Below, piece by piece: positions 1-5,210 of a stretch of 6,697 nt of DNA; position 1 is the first letter of the stretch, and each line of letters opens with the position of its first letter. The DNA lies in the NCBI GenBank assembly GCA_019690055.1, contig JADGGF010000249.1:1-6697 (forward strand), written 5' to 3'. Source of the stretch: Micromonosporaceae bacterium. GTDB lineage: Bacteria; Actinomycetota; Actinomycetes; Mycobacteriales; Micromonosporaceae. A program made the translations under genes and the position numbers. Under the pieces are notes generated by a model, which worked only from the letters and a program-made list of their open reading frames with translations, was not told the origin of the DNA and ran no database searches.

Positions 1-18
1 ACCCACAAACTCGCCCAC
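1..18 (-). CDS. nuoM: Probable first six codons of nuoM (NADH-quinone oxidoreductase subunit M), cut by the window edge
   Basis: After the nuoL stop codon (28-26) there are 7 nt, then GTG at 18-16 opening a frame with no stop to the window edge (V/M-G-E-F-V-G). The nuoL stop is read TGAGG, which supplies a GAGG ribosome-binding core 5 nt before this GTG. The nuoK-nuoL junction has exactly the same layout (TGAGG, 5 nt, start). nuoM, a second antiporter-like proton-pumping subunit, is the gene expected here in the conserved nuo order. Six codons cannot identify a protein, so the assignment rests on operon order and the ribosome-binding site. Another GTG at 6-4 in the same frame is a weaker alternative start. 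Confidence 0.5.
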
Positions 19-25
19 CCGGACC

Positions 26-1906
26 TCAGCCCAGCCGGACGACGAGGAAGGCGACGGCCACGAGCAGCGCACCGCCCAACATGGACAGTGCGTACGAACG
101 CACGAACCCGGTCTGGGTCCGGCCCAGGCGGCTCGATCCGCCGCCCACCAGGGCGGCCAGACCGTTGACCAGCCCGTCCAGACCCTTGTTGTCGAAGTAG
201 ACCAGGGCTCGGGTCAGGTAGAGGCCGGGCTTCTCGAAGACCGTCTCGTTGAACGCGTCGCCGTAGAGGTTACGGCGAGCCGCGCGCACCAGCGCCCCGG
301 CCGGCTGCTCGACCAGCGCCGTGCCGCGGCGGAACAGGGCCCACGCCAACAGCGCCCCGAGCACGGTCACCACGATCGAGAGCCAGGTCACTGCGGCGTG
401 GCTGAGGTGGTGCGCCCCCTCACCCTCGTGCGCCCCCTCGAAGACCGGGGTCAGCCAGTCGGGCACCGAGGTGCTCAGCAGGTAACCCGCGCCGACCGAG
501 CCGAAGGCCAGCAGGATCAGCGGCACCGTCATGATCGGCGGCGACTCGTGCGGGTGCTCGATCTCCTCGGTCCACCGCTTGGGGCCGTGGAAAGTGAGCA
601 CGAACAGCCGGGTCATGTAGAACGCGGTCAGCGCGGCGCCCAGCAGGGCCGCGCCGCCGTAGAGCCAGCCCGTCCACCCGGGACGGTCGAAGGCGGCCGC
701 GATGATCGGCTCCTTGCTGTAGTACCCGGACAGCGGCGGCAGACCGATGATCGCCAACCAGGCCAGTCCGAAGGTGGCCCAGGTGATCTTCATGTACTTC
801 CACAGGCCGCCGAAGCGACGGATATCGACCTGGTCGCGCATGCCGTGCATGACCGACCCGGCGCCCAGGAAGAGCCCGGCCTTGAAGAAGCCGTGGGCCA
901 GCAGGTGGATCAGCGCCAGCGCGTACGCGCCACCGCCGAGCCCCACGCCGAGGAACATGTAGCCGATCTGGGAGACCGTCGACCAGGCGAGCACACGCTT
1001 GATGTCGTCCTTGGCGCAGCCGATGATCGCGCCCATGACCAGCGTGATCGCGCCGATTGCGACCACGAACGCCTGCGCCGTCGGGTTCGCGTTGAAGATG
1101 GGGTTCGACCGGGCGATCAGGTAGACGCCCGCGGTCACCATGGTGGCCGCGTGGATGAGCGCGGAGACCGGCGTCGGACCCTCCATCGCGTCGGGCAACC
1201 AGGCCTGCAGCGGGAACTGGCCGGACTTGCCGCACGCCCCGATGAGCAGCAGCAGGCCGATGGCGAGCGTCACCCCGCTGGAGAGCCGAGCCACTCCCTC
1301 GGCCACGCCGGAGTAGTCGACGGTCCCGAGAGTAGCGAACATGATGAATATGGCGATCGCCAGGCCCGCGTCACCGACGCGGTTCATGAGGAAGGCCTTC
1401 TTGCCCGCGGTCGCCGCGCTGTTCCGCGTGTACCAGAAGGAGATCAGCAGGTAGGACGCCAGACCCACGCCCTCCCAGCCGAAGTAGAGCATGACGTAGT
1501 TGTTGCCCAGCACGAGCAGCAACATGGCGGCCACGAAGAGGTTGAAGTAGGCGAAGAAGGTCCTTCGCTTGGGGTCGTGGGCCATGTAGCCGACCGCGTA
1601 GACGTGGATGAGGAAACCCACGCCCGTGATGAGCAGGACGAAGACCGCCGACAGCGGGTCGAAGAGCAGCCCGAAGTCGACCTGCAGCGAACCGACGTGC
1701 AGGAACGGGAACAGGTCGATCTCGGCGGACCGGTCGTCGGCCGGCAGGCCGCGCAGCTGGACGAAGTAGCTGACCGCGAGGCCGAACGCCACCCCGACGG
1801 AGAGCACGCCCAGCCAGTGACCCCACCGGTCCGCCCAGCGCCCGAGCAGCAGCAGGATCGCGGCGCTCGCGAGCGGGATCGCGATGAGCAACCAGAAGGA
1901 GTTCAT
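26..1906 (-). CDS. nuoL: NADH-quinone oxidoreductase subunit L (distal antiporter-like proton pump of complex I)
   Basis: A complete 626-residue integral membrane protein, normal length for NuoL. It is the distal proton-pumping subunit of complex I and shares its fold with Mrp Na+/H+ antiporter subunits. The N-terminal NuoL-type region (about 65-120) is followed by the proton-translocating core (about 130-420). Family motifs seen include YFGWEGVGLASY with the key glutamate E145, GKSGQFPLQAWLPDAMEGPT with K227, IHAATMVTAGVY with H252, DIKRVLAWSTVSQIGYM with K303, HLLAHGFFKAGLF (H334, H338, K342) and YYSKE with K398. After a His/Glu-rich loop (490-504), NLYGD...FE (547-558) begins the C-terminal part expected to form the lateral helix and last membrane helix. 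ATG at 1906 lies 7 nt after the nuoK stop, with GAGG overlapping that stop. No key residue is missing. Confidence 0.98.
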   Translation of the reverse strand: MNSFWLLIAIPLASAAILLLLGRWADRWGHWLGVLSVGVAFGLAVSYFVQLRGLPADDRSAEIDLFPFLHVGSLQVDFGLLFDPLSAVFVLLITGVGFLIHVYAVGYMAHDPKRRTFFAYFNLFVAAMLLLVLGNNYVMLYFGWEGVGLASYLLISFWYTRNSAATAGKKAFLMNRVGDAGLAIAIFIMFATLGTVDYSGVAEGVARLSSGVTLAIGLLLLIGACGKSGQFPLQAWLPDAMEGPTPVSALIHAATMVTAGVYLIARSNPIFNANPTAQAFVVAIGAITLVMGAIIGCAKDDIKRVLAWSTVSQIGYMFLGVGLGGGAYALALIHLLAHGFFKAGLFLGAGSVMHGMRDQVDIRRFGGLWKYMKITWATFGLAWLAIIGLPPLSGYYSKEPIIAAAFDRPGWTGWLYGGAALLGAALTAFYMTRLFVLTFHGPKRWTEEIEHPHESPPIMTVPLILLAFGSVGAGYLLSTSVPDWLTPVFEGAHEGEGAHHLSHAAVTWLSIVVTVLGALLAWALFRRGTALVEQPAGALVRAARRNLYGDAFNETVFEKPGLYLTRALVYFDNKGLDGLVNGLAALVGGGSSRLGRTQTGFVRSYALSMLGGALLVAVAFLVVRLG

Positions 1907-1916
1907 CGTCGCCTCA
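1907..1916 (-). promoter_or_regulatory. nuoL ribosome-binding site merged with the nuoK stop codon
   Basis: On the minus strand the nuoK stop is read TGAGG. The GAGG core (1915-1912) lies 5 nt before the nuoL ATG at 1906. Ribosomes terminating nuoK would sit on the nuoL initiation site, which suggests translational coupling. The match to the anti-Shine-Dalgarno sequence is short, so coupling may matter for NuoL output. This is inference from sequence only. Confidence 0.65.
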
Positions 1917-2213
1917 GTACCTCAGCAGGTTCGCGTCGTCGACGCTCGCCGAGCGCCGGGTGCGGAAGATCGACATGATGATGGCCAGGCCGACCACGAC
2001 CTCGGCCGCGGCCACCACCATGACGAAGAACGCCATGATCTGGCCGTCGAGCGTGCCGTTGATCCGCCCGAACGTGACCAGGGCCAGGTTCGAGGCGTTG
2101 AGCATCAGCTCGATACACATGAATAGAACAATCGCGTTGCGCCGGATCAGCACGCCGACCGCGCCGATCGTGAACAGGAGCGCAGCGAGCACGATGTAGT
2201 AGCCGGGCTGCAC
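1914..2213 (-). CDS. nuoK: NADH-quinone oxidoreductase subunit K (MrpC/ND4L-like membrane subunit)
   Basis: A complete 99-residue protein, the usual NuoK length, with three hydrophobic helices (about 4-23, 28-48 and 58-82). NuoK is the bacterial counterpart of mitochondrial ND4L and sits between NuoJ and the antiporter-like subunits. It carries two membrane-buried glutamates of the proton path, seen here as E35 (CIELMLNASNLALV) and E71 (VVAAAEVVVGLAI), matching E36 and E72 of the E. coli protein. A short Arg-rich hydrophilic tail follows the third helix. The start is GTG at 2213-2211, chosen because GGGGAGGT lies 7 nt upstream inside the end of nuoJ and because it gives the family N-terminus. 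It starts 5 nt after the nuoJ TAG. Confidence 0.97.
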   Translation of the reverse strand: MQPGYYIVLAALLFTIGAVGVLIRRNAIVLFMCIELMLNASNLALVTFGRINGTLDGQIMAFFVMVVAAAEVVVGLAIIMSIFRTRRSASVDDANLLRY

Positions 2214-2228
2214 GACGCCTACCTCCCC
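2214..2228 (-). promoter_or_regulatory. nuoK ribosome-binding site spanning the nuoJ stop
   Basis: The minus strand reads GGGGAGGTAG at 2228-2219. This is a strong purine-rich Shine-Dalgarno sequence whose end is the nuoJ TAG stop codon, with 7 nt between GGGGAGGT and the GTG start at 2213. It supports the GTG start and tight coupling of nuoJ and nuoK translation. Confidence 0.75.
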
Positions 2229-3127
2229 TCGCCGCCCTGGCCGACCGACGGCGCGGCCGGTACGTGGTTGCCCGCGGAGTCGTCCGGACGGCCGGCCGCA
2301 CCGCCGCCGTACTCACTGCGGCGGCTGACCGTGCTGCCGCCGCCGTACTCAGCGCCGCGACCGAAGGGCGACGCCGTGCCCTTGGGCGCGGCCTCGGCCT
2401 CGGTCAGCTCCCGCTTGGGCAGGATCTGCGGCACGCTGCGCTCCGAATGCCGCCCGTCCGGCAGACGAGCCGGCGTCGCCACCGAGTCGGAGGTGGCGTA
2501 GACGCCCGGCCCGGCCTTCGGACCCGGGTAGTTGCCGGGGGCGAAGCGGGAGCGCATCCGCTCGGGCTGGGTCTGCCGCTGGTCCCGGCGCCGCTCGATG
2601 TGGGCCAGGATCATCGCCCCGGTCGCCGCGGTGATGAGCAACGCCGAGGTCACCTCGAACGCGAAGATGTAGCGGGTGAACATGAGCGCGGCGATGCCGT
2701 GCACGTTGCTGGGCACGTTGGCGGTCTGGAGCCCCTGGGCCGGCACATCCTGCAGGGCCCGGTAGAACGCCGTGGCCACGAGACCGGCGAATCCGATGCC
2801 CAGCAGGATCGCGGCCACCCGCTGGCCGCGCAGCACCTCGATGAGCGAGTCCGAGGCGTCGCGCCCGACCAGCATGAGCACGAACAGGAACAGCATCATG
2901 ATGGCGCCGGTGTAGACGATGATCTGCGCCAATCCGATGAACGGTCCGGACTGGACGACGTAGAAGACGCCCAGGCAGAGCATCACCAGCACCAGGAACA
3001 GGGCGGAGTGCACGGCGTTGCGCGCCACCACCATGCCGATCGCCGCGAGCACGGCGAGCGGGCCGAGGGTCCAGAAAACCCACGCCTCACCCGTCGAGAT
3101 CGCCTCCACCGCAAGCTGGGCGGTCAT
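2219..3127 (-). CDS. nuoJ: NADH-quinone oxidoreductase subunit J with long hydrophilic C-terminal tail
   Basis: A 302-residue membrane subunit of complex I, counterpart of mitochondrial ND6. Residues 1-176 form the family core with about five membrane helices (roughly 16-36, 41-58, 65-88, 103-123 and 153-175). The central motif GLAQIIVYTGAIMMLFLFVLML (65-86, around Y72) and FEVTSALLI (157-165) are conserved. In structures the third helix of this family kinks next to the quinone module. From 177 the chain is hydrophilic and starts very basic (HIERRRDQRQ), so the tail is probably cytoplasmic. Residues 207-235 (PGVYATSDSVATPARLPDG and on) match a segment I remember from actinobacterial NuoJ. Residues about 250-302 are Gly/Ser/Pro-rich, with EYGGG at 260-264 and 272-276. 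The tail makes it much longer than the roughly 165-200-residue proteobacterial form. ATG at 3127 has GGGAGG 7 nt upstream. Confidence 0.97.
   Translation of the reverse strand: MTAQLAVEAISTGEAWVFWTLGPLAVLAAIGMVVARNAVHSALFLVLVMLCLGVFYVVQSGPFIGLAQIIVYTGAIMMLFLFVLMLVGRDASDSLIEVLRGQRVAAILLGIGFAGLVATAFYRALQDVPAQGLQTANVPSNVHGIAALMFTRYIFAFEVTSALLITAATGAMILAHIERRRDQRQTQPERMRSRFAPGNYPGPKAGPGVYATSDSVATPARLPDGRHSERSVPQILPKRELTEAEAAPKGTASPFGRGAEYGGGSTVSRRSEYGGGAAGRPDDSAGNHVPAAPSVGQGGEGR
2301..2351 (-). repeat. In-frame direct repeat in the nuoJ C-terminal tail
   Basis: The 15-base unit ccgccgccgtactca (plus strand) occurs at 2301-2315 and again, identically, at 2337-2351. The period is 36 bases, or 12 codons. 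Read on the coding strand, the copies give the two (S/A)EYGGG motifs at residues 259-264 and 271-276 of NuoJ. The 21 bases between them are not obviously repeated. The unit looks like local duplication inside a disordered, weakly constrained tail. It also forms a 7-bp inverted pair (2301-2307 with 2318-2324), which I take to be a by-product of its composition. Confidence 0.85.
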
Positions 3128-3195
3128 GGGCGTGCCTCCCTCTGGCCGGCCCAGCCGCAGCCGGCCGGATCTACCTCACGCGCTCGCTCGCTCAT
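3124..3195 (-). CDS. Candidate 23-codon small ORF exactly bridging nuoI and nuoJ
   Basis: ATG at 3195-3193 overlaps the nuoI TGA by four bases (ATGA). The frame stays open for 23 codons and ends in a TGA at 3126-3124, which overlaps the nuoJ ATG, again as ATGA. A good GGAGG (3209-3205) lies 9 nt before the start, inside the nuoI end. The peptide begins MSERAREVDP and is hydrophilic, with one Cys (residue 13) and several Arg. I know no family for it. It would turn the only sizeable untranslated gap of the operon into continuous coupled translation. Against it, six of 22 codons after the start end in A or T (including CGA, CGT and GTA), unlike the G/C-ending codons of its neighbours, and a 23-codon open frame is easy by chance at this GC. 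It may act as a coupling leader for nuoJ rather than make a useful peptide. Confidence 0.3.
   Translation of the reverse strand: MSERAREVDPAGCGWAGQREARP
3128..3191 (-). other. 64-nt nuoI-nuoJ gap, the longest in the window
   Basis: This is the only junction in the window not closed to within 7 nt. From the nuoI side it holds a GAGC-type tetranucleotide run, a GC-rich hairpin and the nuoJ Shine-Dalgarno sequence GGGAGG (3140-3135), 7 nt from the nuoJ ATG. No T-rich tract follows the hairpin on the transcribed strand, so it does not look like an intrinsic terminator. No -10/-35 pair stands out. In-frame extension of nuoJ upstream is blocked by a TGA at 3178-3176 and meets no ATG/GTG/TTG start on the way, so the assigned nuoJ start is secure. 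Confidence 0.8.
3144..3166 (-). promoter_or_regulatory. GC-rich hairpin abutting the nuoJ ribosome-binding site
   Basis: Plus-strand ggccggc (3144-3150) and gccggcc (3160-3166) are perfect inverted repeats around a 9-base loop. One G-U pair could extend the stem to 8 bp. In the mRNA the stem ends 3 nt before the nuoJ GGGAGG. Possible roles are lowering nuoJ initiation unless upstream translation melts it, or an RNA processing or stability point within the operon. Stems of this size arise often in DNA this GC-rich, so function is unproven. Confidence 0.45.
3181..3192 (-). repeat. Three tandem copies of a tetranucleotide (cgct / agcg) at the nuoI stop
   Basis: The plus strand has cgct three times in a row at 3181-3192. 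On the coding strand this reads AGCG repeats beginning within the nuoI TGA stop. Short tetranucleotide runs can slip, but here length change would fall outside nuoI and alter only the gap or the candidate small ORF. I recall similar GAGCGAGC runs near gene ends and starts in Micromonosporaceae genomes, but this is memory, not a search. Confidence 0.6.
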
Positions 3196-3773
3196 GCGTC
3201 ATCGCCTCCGGTGCTGTGCTGAGCCGCGGCCTGTTGAGCCGGTGACCGCTCCGCCCCGGCCGACGTGCCCGGGTTGGCCAGCGCCCCGAGGTAGTAGTCC
3301 TTCTCGGAGTCGCCGAGCCACATCGGGTGCGGCGGGCGCTGCATCCCGGGCATCAGCGGTGCGAGCAACTGCTCCTTGGTGAAGATGAGGTCGCGCCGGT
3401 TGTCCCGGGCCAGCTCGTACTCGTTGCTCATCGTCAACGACCGCGTCGGGCAGGCCTCGATGCACAGGCCGCAGAAGATGCAGCGGGCGTAGTTGATCTG
3501 GTACACCTTCGCATACCGCTCACCCGGCGAGTAGCGCTCCTCCTCGGTGTTCTCCGCGCCCTCGACGTAGATCGCGTCGGCCGGGCACGCCCAGGCGCAC
3601 AGCTCGCAGCCGATGCACTTCTCCAGCCCGTCGGGGTGCCGGTTGAGGATGTGCCGCCCGTGGTAGCGCGGCGCCGCCACCGGAGGCTCGAAGGGGTACT
3701 TCGTCGTCACCACCTTGCGGAACATATGCGCGAAGGTGACGCCAAAGCCCTTGAAGGCATCAGTGACGCCCAT
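3192..3773 (-). CDS. nuoI: NADH-quinone oxidoreductase subunit I (two [4Fe-4S] clusters)
   Basis: A complete 193-residue ferredoxin-like subunit of the peripheral arm. It binds clusters N6a and N6b, which pass electrons along the chain toward terminal cluster N2 and quinone. Both 8Fe ferredoxin motifs are intact: C53-x2-C56-x2-C59-x3-C63-P and C98-x2-C101-x2-C104-x3-C108-P. Between them lies the usual spacer (GAENTEEERYSPGERYAKVY, about 72-91). The N-terminal 50 residues include an amphipathic stretch expected to lie along the membrane next to NuoH. After MSNEYELA (115-122) the C-terminus ends in a low-complexity Ala/Gln/Ser tail (about 169-193) with no assigned role. ATG at 3773 lies 3 nt after the nuoH stop, with a moderate GAGAGGGG Shine-Dalgarno region about 10 nt upstream. 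Confidence 0.98.
   Translation of the reverse strand: MGVTDAFKGFGVTFAHMFRKVVTTKYPFEPPVAAPRYHGRHILNRHPDGLEKCIGCELCAWACPADAIYVEGAENTEEERYSPGERYAKVYQINYARCIFCGLCIEACPTRSLTMSNEYELARDNRRDLIFTKEQLLAPLMPGMQRPPHPMWLGDSEKDYYLGALANPGTSAGAERSPAQQAAAQHSTGGDDA
3205..3209 (-). promoter_or_regulatory. GGAGG motif at the end of nuoI, 9 nt before the ATG overlapping the nuoI stop
   Basis: The minus strand carries GGAGG at 3209-3205, read as part of the Gly-Gly codons at the nuoI C-terminus. It lies 9 nt before ATG 3195-3193 and is the best ribosome-binding signal supporting the candidate small ORF. A second ATG at 3202-3200 is only 2 nt from the motif and opens just eight codons. The motif may equally be chance within GGA-GGC codons. 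Confidence 0.35.
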
Positions 3774-3776
3774 TGG

Positions 3777-5210
3777 TCAGGCCCCTCTCCCGTCCGTGGC
3801 TGTCTCCGACTCACCCGACTCGCCACTGCCGATCGCCACGTTGGCCGGGGCCCGCTCGGCCACGACCCGGCGCGCCCGCGGGCTGGGCGGAACGACGAGG
3901 TCGATGGGCGGCACCGGGAAGCTACCGGTCGGGCGGGCGGCCACCTGCTCGGCGACCGAGCGCTGCTTCTCCGGCTTTCGCGCCGGCCAGAGCAGGCCGA
4001 TGAGCAGGATCGTCACCGCCATGCCGCCGACGAGCAGCCACCGCGTCCCGCTCTCGACGTTGCCGCTCCAGGCCACCCGTCCGCCGGCCAGCAGCAGGAT
4101 CCAGGCGAGGTTGACCGGCAGCAGCACCTTCCAGCCGAACCGCATGAACTGGTCGTAGCGCAGCCGGGGCAGCGTGGCGCGGACCCAGACGAACAGGAAC
4201 AGCATCAGCGTGACCTTGCCGAGGAACCACAGCAACGGCCACCACCCGCTGTTGGCCCCGTCCCAGAGGGAGATCGGCCACGGGGCCCGCCATCCGCCGA
4301 GGAACAGCGTCACGGTCGCCGCCGACATGGTCAGCATGGCGACGTACTCGGAAAGCATGTAGAGCAGGAACTTGATCGAGCTGTACTCGGTCATGTAGCC
4401 CGCCACCAGCTCGCTCTCCGCCTCGGGCAGGTCGAAGGGTGCCCGGTTCGTCTCGCCGAAGGCCGCGATCACGAAGATCACGAAGCTGGGCAGCAGCAGG
4501 AGCGCGTACCACCCGGGCCAGTACCCCCAGGACGGCTCCCAGCCGAAGAGCGACAACCGCGCACCGCTCGCCTGGGCCGCCACGATCTGCGAGGTGGACA
4601 TCGTGCCCGCCACCATGAAGACGGCCACAATGGACAGTCCCATCGCGACCTCGTACGAGATCACCTGGGCCGACGAGCGCAGGCCACCGAGCAGCGGATA
4701 GGTCGAGCCGGAGGCCCAGCCGCCGAGGACGATCCCGTACACCCCGACCGCCGAGCAGGCCAGGATCACCAGCACCGCCACCGGGACGTCGGTCACCTGC
4801 AGCGGGGTCTGGTGGCCGAAGATGCTCACCACCGGCCCGAACGGGATCACCGACAGCGCGGTCAGCGCGAAGATCGCCGAGATCGTCGGGGCGAAGAAGA
4901 AGACCACCTTGTCGGAGGCCCGGGGCAGCAGGTCCTCCTTGAGCATGCCCTTGATGCCGTCGACCAGGGTCTGCAGCAGGCCGAACGGGCCGACCTGGTT
5001 GGGTCCCGGCCGCACCGCCATCCGGGCCACCAGACGGCGCTCGAACCACACGCCCAGCACCGTGCCGATCGCCCCGAAGATGAAGGCGAACACGACCTTG
5101 ATGAGGATCAGCCACCACGGGTCGCGCCCGAAGTCCGCCAGCGTGGGATCCTGCGCCAGCAGCGTGGAACCCTGCGCCAGGGTCGGGCTCTGCGCCAGCA
5201 GTGCCAGCAT
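3777..5210 (-). CDS. nuoH: NADH-quinone oxidoreductase subunit H (quinone-site membrane subunit)
   Basis: A complete subunit of 477 residues from ATG 5210 (478 from GTG 5213). NuoH/ND1 anchors the peripheral arm, forms most of the quinone chamber and starts the membrane proton path. About nine helices are visible. Signature motifs are VRPGPNQVGPFGLLQTLVDG (about 66-85), STYPLLGGLRSSAQVISYE (169-187), GETNRAPFDLPEAESE (252-267, the acidic cytoplasmic loop) and LPRLRYDQFMRFGWK (347-361). All key acidic residues look intact. The N-terminus has an in-frame LLAQ(S/D)PTLA duplication (4-12 and 17-25). The last 65 residues or so (from ARKPEK, 410 on) are a hydrophilic Pro/Arg/Ser/Glu tail, making the protein longer than E. 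coli NuoH (about 325). The ATG is preferred because GGAGGTG ends 4 nt upstream. It starts in the nuoG stop and ends 3 nt before nuoI. Confidence 0.97.
   Translation of the reverse strand: MLALLAQSPTLAQGSTLLAQDPTLADFGRDPWWLILIKVVFAFIFGAIGTVLGVWFERRLVARMAVRPGPNQVGPFGLLQTLVDGIKGMLKEDLLPRASDKVVFFFAPTISAIFALTALSVIPFGPVVSIFGHQTPLQVTDVPVAVLVILACSAVGVYGIVLGGWASGSTYPLLGGLRSSAQVISYEVAMGLSIVAVFMVAGTMSTSQIVAAQASGARLSLFGWEPSWGYWPGWYALLLLPSFVIFVIAAFGETNRAPFDLPEAESELVAGYMTEYSSIKFLLYMLSEYVAMLTMSAATVTLFLGGWRAPWPISLWDGANSGWWPLLWFLGKVTLMLFLFVWVRATLPRLRYDQFMRFGWKVLLPVNLAWILLLAGGRVAWSGNVESGTRWLLVGGMAVTILLIGLLWPARKPEKQRSVAEQVAARPTGSFPVPPIDLVVPPSPRARRVVAERAPANVAIGSGESGESETATDGRGA
5137..5201 (-). repeat. Imperfect in-frame tandem repeat in the 5' end of nuoH
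   Basis: Plus-strand 5137-5162 and 5176-5201 agree at 21 of 26 positions, including an exact shared 12-mer ctgcgccagcag. They are offset by 39 bases (13 codons). A third partial copy of the core ctgcgccag sits between them at 5172-5180. On the coding strand the two full copies give LLAQSPTLA and LLAQDPTLA. The gene-distal copy runs into DFGRDPWW and the first membrane helix, so the upstream copy looks like the duplicated one. Because the first membrane helix leads into the cytoplasmic quinone loop, this repeat is expected on the outer face of the membrane. Confidence 0.8.

Noticed and set aside
398..1978. A 526-codon plus-strand open frame opposite nuoL
   Set aside because: Same codon-bias shadow. 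The product is Arg/Gln/Glu/His-rich, has no domain and no supporting ribosome-binding context, and fully overlaps nuoL, whose motifs are all intact.
2301..2324. Inverted repeat ccgccgc / gcggcgg inside nuoJ as a regulatory stem
   Set aside because: It arises from GGG and Arg-Arg-Ser codons within the repeated low-complexity tail. There is no positional reason for a regulatory role.
3144..3166. The hairpin as a rho-independent terminator
   Set aside because: No T-run follows the stem on the transcribed strand; the next bases are the purine-rich nuoJ ribosome-binding site. Terminating in mid-operon would also cut off essential subunits.
2264..3382. A 372-codon plus-strand frame opposite nuoJ and the end of nuoI
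   Set aside because: Antisense shadow running through the intergenic gap and two real genes. No family-like sequence is seen.
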